64,000 nt of DNA from Chaetorhynchus papuensis. Taxonomy: Eukaryota; Chordata; Aves; Passeriformes; Rhipiduridae. The notes under the pieces are model-generated. The model was not told where the DNA came from. It saw only the letters and a program-made list of their open reading frames with translations, and ran no database searches. Position 1 is the first letter of the stretch. Each line of letters starts with the position of its first letter. Positions 1 to 10,516 of this stretch are shown piece after piece. The translations under genes were made by a program, and so were the position numbers. The DNA lies in contig VWYX01000291.1 of assembly GCA_013396525.1 (NCBI GenBank), positions 620,001 through 684,000 on the forward strand, read 5' to 3'.

Positions 1-188
1 GAGGAGATGAAACTGTGTTCTGGATATAGGGTGCTCCTTCATGAACAAGTCCAGTTTCCTAAGCCATTTAGGCTCCTTTTTGGGCATTCATCTTTTCTTG
101 TCAGAGTCCTTCATGCTGGCTCAGATTCTTTGGCTATAGCTGAAATATGCTTTATGGTCATCTCCTTTCTATTCAGAACTTCCTTCAT

Positions 189-256
189 CCCCCCCCCCCC
201 CCACTTTGGTATTTTTCTGCTCAGAAGGCTGTCTATGTGGCCGGGGCGGGGGGGGG
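189..256. repeat. C14 tract facing a G-rich tract (inverted homopolymers)
   Basis: Fourteen consecutive C occupy 189-202. A G4-C-G9 tract occupies 243-256. The two are complementary apart from one position and are separated by 40 bases, so either strand could fold into a stem or form G-quadruplex/i-motif structures. The exact lengths may be unreliable because such runs are hard to sequence. Confidence 0.8.
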
Positions 257-730
257 ATGTTATTTGGGTTTGGTGATTGTTTTTAAACAGAAGGTGCTTA
301 CCTACAGGTAAATAATGTATAACCAAAGTTTCTGCTCTTCACTTAAGGGCTGAAAGGTACTTCAGACTGTAAATATAGCTAATTTCTAACAGCAGCCTTC
401 CCTAGTTTGAGAGTGAAATTATGGTGGTGTATAGTATATTGTACTAGTTTATGTTGGATTTTACATTTATGAACCGGTTTTTGGGAATGCAATTTTTCTT
501 GCAGGAACTTAATAACAAGTAAATATTTATACAAACATCCTTCAGACTTTCAGTGGTTTTTTTTTTTTCTTTAACCTGGTTTGGTACTTTCAGTCTGGCT
601 TTCCAACCACTGCAGAAAATACAAGTTGGTAGACAAACGTATGTAAAGCCAACTGTCCCCCTACTTTTCCTTTGGTTGGACAGTGATGTTACAGAACTGC
701 TTTCAGTGTAATGCATGTATAGTGTTTTTT

Positions 731-771
731 GGAAAAAAACCCAAAAAAACCCCCCAAAAAACTAACCAAAA
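731..771. repeat. A/C-only low-complexity tract
   Basis: About 40 bases consist almost entirely of A and C with several C runs, including one of six. The opposite strand is G/T-only, like the tracts at 24003-24170 and 52051-52142. Confidence 0.7.
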
Positions 772-3700
772 CAGGTTTCCAGACAGTTTTATTTTTTTCT
801 TTCCTATTTTTATTTTGGCTGAAAGAAAAGCAAATCAAGGGAAGGAAGTAGAACACAGCACGTCACTTTGCTCTATAAAATGTTCTGAGTAAATGGGTGC
901 AGCTTTATTGAGTAGAAGTGATGGAGCACAAGCTGGCTCTTATGGTAGTGTTTCTGAATGTGGCAATTGTCATCCTGATCACAAAATGTGAGCAGTTATG
1001 TGAGCAGGTGTGTAGCACCTTTTTGTTTTTGTAGAGATTGCTACTCTGTCTTGAGGGAACTAAAAGCCCTTGCCAGTTCCTTAGAAATATTAAATATTCT
1101 GGCTTTAATTTCTTCACTTACTGTATTTCAAGATGCTTAATTCTCATATTGTGCCAAGAAAGTATCTTGGTTTTGTTTGTGCTTACTGACTCTGGTATCT
1201 TAGCAATCAAATTCAAACACAGATATGGCTGTGTGATGGACACAGAAAAATCTAAACCAAGTATTTTATTGCCTACAATTCAGTGAAAGGAAATTCAGGC
1301 GTATTACTTGTGTTTCCAGTGAATCCTTTTTATAAGACCAAATTTGAATTAAATAACCAACTGAGAATATTGTTTATAGTATGGGAAACCACTTCCCTTT
1401 GTGGCTAGTACTTTAAACAAAGACTATATTAGAAATAATGTGTAGTGTCACTGTGTCATGAGACTGAAGGAACACCAGAGCAAAGTGCCTTTATGGTAGG
1501 ACAGTTTGTTGGCCAGAATCAATTGTAATGACTGTATTGATTTTAGCTAGCTGCCTATGAAATTTCAAAAGATTACAACTTTAATTGATATTGAATTGCA
1601 TTGACTTGATTGATTTCCATGTCTGGTTCAAGTAAGTACTTACTGAGTGCTCAAATCTCTAGTGGTGTTCAGAGCTGAGAGTGGGAGAAGGGAAGCAGAA
1701 GAGACTGTATAATGTTGCCAGGCAGGATTGAACTCAGGAAGGGGGGATGGTATGGATAGGGAAGGGCAGGTGTTGTCTCTGTTATGTGCAGTTCAGGGTG
1801 GAAAATAGATGTGACGAGAAAACAGGAATGTGGATATTGCTTGGAGGCGGGTCTGAGTTGTAGAGGAACTCTTGTAGTGGTGTATGGCCCTCTGGATAGG
1901 GATTGCTGCCTCTGGAATGGAATGGAAGTGTGGCTCCATCCAATCTGACCCATCCACTCCTTAGGATAATCTTTGATTTTACCATTAGAGGCATGACAAC
2001 CAAGTGTGGGGTTTTGGAGGGGAGTTTATTTAGTGTAGTCTCAGGCATTTGCACAATGAGTGTTGAGCATCACTTCACTGCCTTTGCTCGTATTTCTCCT
2101 CCCATACTCCTCTGGATATGAGACATTCCATATGCCAGTGTCACTTCCAGTCACAGGAGTATTTTCAAGGTCTGAAAATCTGATTCTTGCCTTAGATAAT
2201 GATTTACCATCCCAAAGTGGCTTGATTCGTTAGTGCCACCTATGGGTCTGCCTGGTCTGTTGTTACCTTGCTGTGCTGCAGTTACCTGGAGTGGGTATGG
2301 TGTGGGTATGCCATTGGCATTTCAGTACTGCTGTGCTGTGCAAATGAATCCTAAACCTTTATCCATGGAGAGTTTGAATCCCTTCTACACTGATTTCTGT
2401 TTAGAACTTACACGTATGACTAAATCAATAATCAACTAATGACAATGTGAAGAGTGAAACCAACCTGTGTGGTGTTATTGAAAATGCATTACTGGATCAG
2501 AACTCCAGAGCATATAAAGTATTTGCTGAGTTGTGAGTCTGATTCATTGATTTGTTTTCTTCCTTATGTTCTGCTGAGTCCATAATTCTGTTAAATAGAT
2601 GAGCACAAATAATATATTTCTACCATTAAGAATCAGGGTCTTAATGTACTGCATCAGATTATCAAAGCAGATATTTTGATCCCAGTAGTCTGAGATGGCT
2701 GCTGCTTTAAAGGCAGGCTGTGCTCATCTGTAAAAGTTTTCTTCTGACCTCTATTCAATTATTGTATTCTGTGAAGCATGCAATATAAGCATCAATGTTG
2801 TTAATAGTCATAAACAATTCCTCTTTCTAAAAATTTCTATCTGATCCATGTTGTTGACTTGCAGATGAAGTTGCTAAGTATCTCCCTAATGAAATTAACT
2901 ATTACAGTCACGACCAGAAACTAAGGAAATGGAAAGCTAAGACAGCATGAAGAATTAACAATCATAACAATTGACTGAGACGTGGTGCTGCATAAAATAA
3001 AATAAGAAGAAGATCTTCATTCTCCAGAGACTGATCATGAAAGCTTTAACTCTTGGCTAAAATAAGTAATTACTTGGTGAGCTGTACAAATAGTACCAAA
3101 GGGGAGTGAGGGAACATACAAGGTAACATATTTGGGGTTATTTCAAAGCAAGATGTTTGTCTTTTGTGAGGTCTGTGTCAATATACATGGTAGGTTTCCA
3201 GTTAAATAAAATGAATTTCTCAGAGGGAGAAGTAAAGTAGCAGAAGGTGTGTATACTATGTGCAAGTGAGGAAAACTGGGGGCTGATGAGATTTTCATGC
3301 TTAAGTTGGAGAGTGCTGAGGCACTTCAGTGTGGAGGTAAGTGCTTACTGAAAGATGGGTTTTGGTAATGTTAGACTCATTGGTTACTTTAATAGCCAAG
3401 ATGTTGCCTAGGAACTATTATAGTGCCTTTGATAAAAGCAGGTGTTTGGGATATTTATTTTTGTAATGACACAGTTGGTAACATGAATGTGGAATGGAAT
3501 TTTGACAGTCTAAACCAGATCACAGTTTGGTCATGGTTGTAAAGTATGGCCTGGGATGAGGCAAAGAAGTTTCAGTCAGTTCAGTTCCTATGGACCTCTG
3601 CAATAGAGATTTAAACGTGACCAGTGAGTTTTCTTACAGCCTGTTTGTGAGATGGGGTCCTCCACATCCTTGATGGGGAGGGGGCCAGGTGTTCTGGTAC

Positions 3701-5344
3701 CTCTGTAACCATCTGCCAGAGGTTGCTGTGCTGCCAGAAGGGCTGGTATTAAAGCCTGAGGGTCTTGGCTGCATGGGGGAAACTGATTCTTGATATATTT
3801 ATTAGAATGAAAATACCTGTCTGAGAGAGCTCAGACTACAGTGAGTGAGCTTAGAGAATATGACTGGATATACCAAAGCCTGATTTTAAGTGAACTCTGT
3901 ATTAAGATTTTTTTTTTTTTTTTTTTACTATTTTTTTGGTATGCAAAAATAATCAGAATGAAGGAGTACTGGGTTGCTTAGGAGAATCCAAAAGTTGCTG
4001 GTAAACTTTACTAATGTAGGACTAATGCTATATATTAGCTCACATTGAATTCAGCAATGTGTTTTAGGCATAAATTAAGGGAAGAGTAATTCTGGAAAAG
4101 CTATGATGCTGCAGCAGCATTTCTACAACATTTCAACTTTTAAATTAATTTTTAAGTGAAACGAAAAACAAAATAAAAACTTAATTTCTTACTGCATGAA
4201 ATAGTTATAAGTTGAAACCTAATTTCTCTTGACTGAGCCACAAGATAAAAATTGTTATTCACAGGTCTGTTGAGAGTAGAAGGCTTTACCTTTGCAGTTT
4301 AGAGAAATGTGAAAAAAAAAAAATCTATCTTGCCTGTCAGACAAGGCTTACACCGAGTCTGCAATTTAAGACTAACAAAGTGATGCCATCTTCTGTCTAT
4401 TAAATTGGGAGTTTGTTAGGGTCAGACTGAGTGCCTTCTGGATGGTTACAGGAGAGGTGAGCGGATCCTTAAGCCAGAGTGGAAGGAGAAAGGATATGAA
4501 ACTATACAAGCGGAGATTGTGTCACTGAGACTTTTTGATAATGGGAGGATGTGATACCATTCAGATCTGCCCTCTGCTGACAGAAGTGTTTAGTGTGTAG
4601 TTGTGCTGGTTTATAGTTCTTTACAAAGCAGAACTTGATGACCTGACTGCCAGGTCATGAGGAAGGTCAAAGCAGATTTTATCACAGACACCAGTGTGAT
4701 TTCCCTCACTAGATTAGACTGAGGAGGCCCTCTAAAGATCTGACCAAAGTCCCGTATCTGCCTCTCCTTATTTTGCAGTTTGCTTCATGGAAGTGAACAA
4801 ATACGATCAAGTTTAATGTTGCAATTGTGATTATTTTTAGTTTTTTTCTTTTTTTTTTTTTTAATTCCCCAAACACCACAGCATCCACATTATTTTTCTT
4901 CCTTTGGCAGATGCTGGCAATTTCATCACTGTGTGCTGAAGCACCAGGAGCAGAAACCAGGTGGTAACATCAAGGCCGTGTTTTAGTTGTCTGAACTAGT
5001 GACCCGAAAGAGACAAAACTAGATGGTACTCTGAGAGGCAGCAGAGGGTTGCCCTTTGTTGTGATAGTTTGAATTAGCTGTGGTGTGTCAGGGATACCTG
5101 AATAAGAAGCTTCCCTGGTTTTTAGTTGCAACAGTTCAGTGTTAATGTGAGACATCAGTGATGCAGATTTACTGGTATTGGCCCGTAAACTCATGCCTTG
5201 TTCCAAGTGGGCAGTTATAAATTGTGCTTTAAGTTAGCTGAATGCAGAAAATGGGATGGAGCAGGATTGTATTAGCTCTAATGAAGGAAAAATGGCATGA
5301 AATATGAAAAAACTGTTATTATAAGATACTTCATAAATCCAAAG

Positions 5345-5475
5345 GAAGTAGATGTGGAAAAGACCTGTGAGGTCACCTAACCTATCTATTCCAGAGGACT
5401 GGCTTGCTGCCTGCTATAAATAATCAATGTGCTACTCCAGACTAGTTCTAAATGCCCCAAACTTTAGTACTCTTA
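5345..5475 (-). repeat. Old CR1-like LINE 3' relic
   Basis: The + strand reads like the reverse complement of an ancient CR1/L3-type 3' region. A 'ggaaaagacctgtgaggtca' core (about 5355-5374) is followed, at the expected distance, by a 'gttctaaatgccccaa' element (about 5445-5460) that matches the usual avian/turtle CR1 order. It is strongly diverged, has no open frame, and its borders are approximate. Matching is from memory of the family, not from an alignment. Confidence 0.45.
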
Positions 5476-6231
5476 CTGCAGGAGAGGAGAAAAGAAAGGG
5501 TGATGGACTTCTTTCTATTACTTAAACTTTTCCTCTCTTTTCTGTTTCTGAAACTCTTCCTCAGATTTACATGTTGGTTCTTTCCTCTATTTTGTCCTTT
5601 TATTTTTTAATATAATTTTTTAATTTTGTTTTTCTGCTCCAATGTCAGAATGCCCTGAAGAGTGAGATGACTTTAAAAGTTTTGGATAGCTATTTATCTC
5701 TATGCCTTTTGTGTGGATCACAGTCACTCCTTTGATTGACAATTTTCTTTTTGAATCTTCCCCAGTTTTTAATTTCTTTTATCTCTCTCCTATGGCAGCT
5801 GGTTTCACTGGCTAATCACCCCAGACTGGTAGTGTGTGGAGTGAGAATATTTTATTATACTCTCCTTCACTTTGTGCCCCCTCACTGCCCGTTTGCACAT
5901 CCTCGTTGGGCAAATACCCCATTAGGAGACAGCAATATCACTATTCCCATGCGGAGCTGGAAGGCAGTAATGATTTGCCACAAAGAAGGGTAATGTGAGC
6001 AGTGAAGCCTTAGTGGCACAATACTGGAGTGAGCAGTACCAAAAAGGTGATGTTTGTCTTGTGTTTGGCTGTCATGAACTTGAAAGTACCCCCTGAAAAA
6101 CAAGTACTTGTTCAAAGAGGGAACGTGTAATGGTCTGTACATATCTGAGAAGAAAGTGTGGAACGGTTATTTAGCCTCTCTGAGTGTTTTTACTGTTGTT
6201 TCTTTGTTTCACTTTGTAATTCTCTTTCCAG

Positions 6232-6431
6232 CCCGGTCAAGGAGTCTGGTGATGGGTGAACAGATTGGGCCTCCTTCCAGACCGTCTTCTCCAAATCCTC
6301 AAGAGCGTGTGCTGAAGAGTGGCTGGCTAAAGAAGCAAAGGAGCATTATGAAGAACTGGCAGCAGCGGTGGTTTGTGCTGCGTGGGGATCAGCTCTTCTA
6401 TTACAAGGATGAAGAGGAAACTAAACCTCAG
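6232..6431 (+). CDS. ARHGAP22: ARHGAP22 exon 2: N-terminal tail and first half of PH domain
   Basis: This 200-nt internal exon begins after AG at 6230-6231 and ends before the donor GTATGA at 6432. Its first two bases finish a codon begun in exon 1 (phase 1), then 66 codons run to a phase-0 end. ARHGAP22 is a Rac-directed GTPase-activating protein with an N-terminal PH domain, a central RhoGAP domain and a C-terminal coiled coil. The sequence RSRSLVMGEQ followed by SGWLKKQRSIMKNWQQRWFV and LRGDQLFYYKD is the family hallmark. The tail and the FVLRGDQLFYY core fit ARHGAP22 better than ARHGAP24 or ARHGAP25. The KKQ...KNWQQR basic stretch covers PH strands 1-2, where phosphoinositides bind. RSRS at the exon start corresponds to the basophilic (Akt/14-3-3) site described in the mammalian protein. 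The Met codon at 6252 could serve as an alternative start. The catalytic RhoGAP exons are not in view. Confidence 0.95.
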
Positions 6432-9400
6432 GTATGACTAGAGAACTGTAGGGCTTAATGGTTGTGACTTCTGTGATCACAGTCATGCTTTGATTGACAG
6501 CTCATTTCAGTTGTTTTCTATCCTCACCAAAACCATACATGCTCAAAGAGAGGCAAGAGATGTTTCAGGGAGGCTTCTCTACTACCAGACAAGTCATAGA
6601 GCTTGGGAAAAGGTTAGAAGGTGTTTACTTACCCACTAGAGCATGCCAACCTCCAAATCTTAATGTGGTCATCTATGAGACTGGAGATTGACAGGAAGAG
6701 CTATGGAGTTACAGATTACTGAGGCAGGAGTGATTAAACGTGCTTGCTCAGCTGGGACTCGTTATCTCCCAGTTAATCCATTGTTAGCCGTGAGGTGAAC
6801 CAGCTGCTTGGAGCTGGCACATTGTGTGGAGTGTGTAGGTTGTTACATGCTGAGAATGGGCTGTAATATGTGTTTTAGTGTGGGGGGAGAGAGAGGGGAG
6901 TGGGTGTTGTGCTATGGGCTAAAGCTGACAGAGGAGATGAAGAATTTCTTATTCACGTTTTTCAAATGGCTGTAAAATTCTCTTGCAGCATTTGAGCTAA
7001 GGTGTTTCCTAGTTGCTGTGGTAGATTATGCATCATAATTCACATAGTCATTGTTTTGACTGTCAGGCCTTTAACCAGAGTCATTGAACAGAGGGAACAT
7101 AATTGAATGAGCCAGACAATGTCCCTGTACTGCTGGCTCCTGATGAGTCAGTACAGGCGTTAGAGTGACAGTCAGCCTGTGTAATATCATCACCATCCAC
7201 ACGCTCATTATAGACCATTATTAAACTGCTTGATGCAGCTGCCTGCTTGACTGTCTCACATAAATTTCATTGTAGAGTGAGAATGGAAATTAATATTCCC
7301 TTGCGGGCCTGACATAAATATGGTAGATGAATGAGGATGTTGACTGCATCTTGTATCTTGCACTCTCCTGATCAGGGGTTTGGTCCATAATTATGGATAG
7401 TCTGCTGTGTAAAGGCTAGAGGGATTTGAACTTGATGATGTAACCTGATTACTCAGGATGCTGCCAGAAGCAGCTGCATTTTGCACTTTCAAACCAAGCA
7501 CCTTATCTTCATATGCAATGCGTGTGGAGAGCTGGGCACTTCTGAACTGTGTCAGTGAACATGATGAGGAAGAAACTGCCTCAGGTAGTCATGTTGTGAA
7601 GGATTTCTTTAACCCTGGCCCCTTTTTGGGCACAGGGTTGCCATACATTTATCACTGTGGGAAGCTATTTTATATAGAGCGATACAGGACTATGTCCTGA
7701 CTATTCTTGTGGGAGTTGCAAATTAGATTTGCATCTGACTTCAGCTGGGTATGTATGCACCCCACAGGTGACATGCACTTTTGGGACTTGTAGATAGCTG
7801 TTGCTTGGGATTCTCTGGAATGAAGGGGCAATGGCACAGGTGTGCCCATGCACCTTAGGAAGATAACTGAGACTCTTTATTGTAGGGAGATCTTTGTTAT
7901 TGGCCATGGTGATAGTTTCACCAGTTGTTACTGATAATCCCTAATTTCCTTCGGACCTAAAGGTACTCATGCTTAATTTAAATCTTTTTGGTTTATTTAT
8001 TAAGTATGGCCTTTAAGCTTGTGTGTAAAAACTAAATCAATAGTTTCACCAAAGTTCCCATTGATCTTCTGCCTACTTGATTATTTATACATACTCTGGA
8101 GGAAGAGAGTTGTATTCTTGTAGTTTACTTGATAAAATCAAATGAGATTTATGGCATAATGTTTCAAAAGAGAAACATGAAACAACATCTTTTTGTTTAT
8201 GGATGTTGCATTGCCTATTTTTATGAAAACCTGCTCTTTCAGATTCTTAAAGAAAACTGTAGATACTCTTCCTTTAATAACATTGCTGTAAAGGTGGAGC
8301 TGTCATCTAATGGCAGGAGAATGACATAGGCTTTCTGGAGTGAAGAGGAATTATTGTTTTGTCTTTAGTGGACTGACTGCTGTTGAAGCTGTGTATATTT
8401 GTGTGCCACATGACAGTTGCAGTTGCACAGCCCCACTCCATCAGAGACCAAAGGTTAGAGGGTGGACTTGCAGCCATTGCTTTTCTTCAGAGTTTTCTTT
8501 TTTTTTTTTTGCCCCCATGAGGACAGGGGGAAGGGAGGACTGACCTGCAAAGAGCTTTTGATGCTGCTACTGACTCTGTCAATATATGTGTGGGTTTTTT
8601 AAGAAGCTTTGGGCTCATTTCTGTTCCCAGGAAAGGAGAAAGCATGCACCCCACCCCAATTTCTGGGGGAACAGAAGCCACTGCAACTAATTCATTAACC
8701 TTTCCTTCAGTATTGGCTTGGCATGATAAAAATCTTTAATGCATCTGCAGTGGGCTTGAATTTTGTGCTTTAGAAAACAGCAGAATTTTCTAGAATGTTC
8801 GGGCCACTGGACTCTAAAGATGTTGTTTTATACAATACTTTTTGATACCATTTGGAGTAACTTCAGATGCATTTGGATTTTTGTCAAGTTGCCTTTCCAG
8901 TGTTTTCCTGTTATCTTTGGAATGTCTTCAGTTTATCTTCTAATTTCAGTGAACTTCAGAGTCAAATTGCAGGGCAGCAGGATTGGGAGGGAAGGGTGCT
9001 GAAGGTTTATCCTGTTGTGTTGACTTATTTTACCTCAACTTTAAATCTTACAACCATTCTTGAGACACCACTCAACGTGGACTTTGCGAAGTGCCTTCCT
9101 TCACAGTGTCCTTCCACAATCTTACCCTTACACTAGTAGGGGTCAGGAACTGAGCCTTGACGCTGTTGAACAAAGCATCTGTAGGAAGATGTATTCCCGA
9201 GGAGCAAAGCTGTGGAAGTTACACTGCATAGCAGCAATGATAAGTAACATATCTGGCTTAATTATTTTTTAGAGAAGATTGCAAAGGTTATATGATGAGT
9301 TGTCTTCTGTTAGTTGAAATTCTGGATCGTATGTCTCATGAGACACTAATTATGTTGCTCTATTATGTGTGGATCTGCAAGCTAACAAATAGCATAACTG

Positions 9401-10428
9401 GAATTTGTTTTGATTACCAATGTTATAATGGTCAAGTGTGTCTTGGGTTTGGTTGTTGCCAGATAAGTAAACATGCATAGCTACATTCTCGTCAACCAGA
9501 GATAGGTGTGAAAAAACCTGACTGAAACAGCTTTCTTCATTTTATGTTCAGCAAAAAAAGATGCTTTGGAACCAGTTTGCATTCCAGGGCAGTTTAGTGC
9601 AGGAGTGGGAACTGCTGATTACCTTCTTCATGGCTTAACTCTTGAGAGTCCCAGTTCTTACTGTATTTTGTCTGTCTTTGCATATGTCCTGAAAAATGTT
9701 AGCTGGAAACCCTTTAAAATATCAGAGATTAAACGCTTGTTTCACTCACATTGCTGGACAAGAGCTTCCTGTGATGTCTTTTTCAGCTTTTCATAAAGAA
9801 GATTTTGCCCACTTTGAAGATACTTTGTCACCAGCTATTCAGAATTCCCAAACTGGAATACGATGTGTTAATTATGCTTGGGTTCAAAGTGGAAATGAAG
9901 CTGAATACTGGCAGCATTTGAACTTGGGAAGTAAAGGGGCTCAGGTTTTTTTCTAGGGAAGCTATAGTCTTTGGATTAAAAGGTAGTCCTTTGCCTTGCA
10001 AACCTGACTCAGCTGCTTTCTTCCAGTATCTCCCTCGGAACTTCTGTGTGCTGAGGATCTCTGGAAAATCGGCCATTTTATTCAAATGCATGCTGCAACC
10101 AGAAATTCAAGGGTGTAGGAAGAGTAGATGTCATGTGAGATGGAAGTTTTGCAAGGGATAATTAGTTATGGAAACCAAGGAGAATCACTTCTGTGTGCTC
10201 AGAATACTGTTATTCCGAAGGAAAGAGCCTTTAACCAGCAGTGTGCAGTGTGAGAGAAAGGACAGTGAAGCAGGTGCATGACCAGCTCAAATCTTTGCTT
10301 GCTCAGAACTGTGGAAAGGTGTTGGGCTCAGTAGATGAGCAGGACTTAAATTTACTATACATTTTATCATCTTTTCCTTGCCCTTTCAGTGGTGTTTCCC
10401 TTTTCACTAATGTTTGTGTCCATTACAG
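6432..10428 (+). other. ARHGAP22: ARHGAP22 intron 2
   Basis: This intron of about 4.0 kb lies between two phase-0 splice junctions (donor GTATGA at 6432, acceptor AG at 10427-10428). I see no further exon or clear transposon. The stretch 6960-7330 looks like possible conserved regulatory DNA and is listed separately. A 12-T run lies near 8498-8510. Open frames such as the one at 9566-9796 resemble no protein I know. Confidence 0.85.
6960..7330. promoter_or_regulatory. Possible conserved intronic regulatory element
   Basis: This stretch has no repeat character and no open frame, but it is dense in transcription-factor-like words. There is a perfect AP-1 site TGAGTCA (7144-7150) and several AT-rich homeodomain-like cores, such as CATTATTAAAC near 7216 and AATTAATATT near 7290. 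It resembles vertebrate conserved non-coding elements near developmental genes. This is a visual impression only, without conservation data. Confidence 0.2.
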
Positions 10429-10516
10429 GGTTTGATACTACTGCAAGGAAGTCAGGTGAACGAGCTGCCACCCAATCCTGATGAACCAGGGAAACATCTC
10501 TTTGAAATTACCCCAG
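10429..10516 (+). CDS. ARHGAP22: ARHGAP22 exon 3: middle of PH domain
   Basis: This 88-nt exon follows the acceptor TTACAG (AG at 10427-10428) and ends at the donor GTATGC at 10517. It enters in phase 0, in register with exon 2, and leaves in phase 1. It encodes 29 residues plus one base: GLILLQGSQVNEL, then PPNPDEPGKHLFEITP. This continues the PH domain past the KPQ end of exon 2. The LQGSQVNELPP and PGKHLFEI segments match the ARHGAP22 branch closely; in ARHGAP24 and ARHGAP25 this segment differs. The next exon should complete the PH domain with its C-terminal helix, which carries a conserved DMEDWV-type motif. I did not find that exon anywhere downstream in the window. Confidence 0.94.

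Larger units (their letters stand above)
1..6231 (+). other. ARHGAP22: ARHGAP22 intron 1 (3' part)
   Basis: This is non-coding sequence upstream of the first visible exon. I see no exon, CpG island or RNA gene here. It ends in a good acceptor: a pyrimidine-rich run over about 6201-6229, then AG at 6230-6231. It holds a C14 tract facing a G-rich tract (189-256), an A/C-only stretch (731-771), a 19-T run (3908-3926), another T-rich run near 4840-4862 and an old CR1-like relic (5345-5475). The stop-free frames here (under 110 codons) show no recognisable domain. That it is intron 1 rather than upstream flank is inferred from exon 2 starting in phase 1, which requires an earlier coding exon. Confidence 0.7.
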
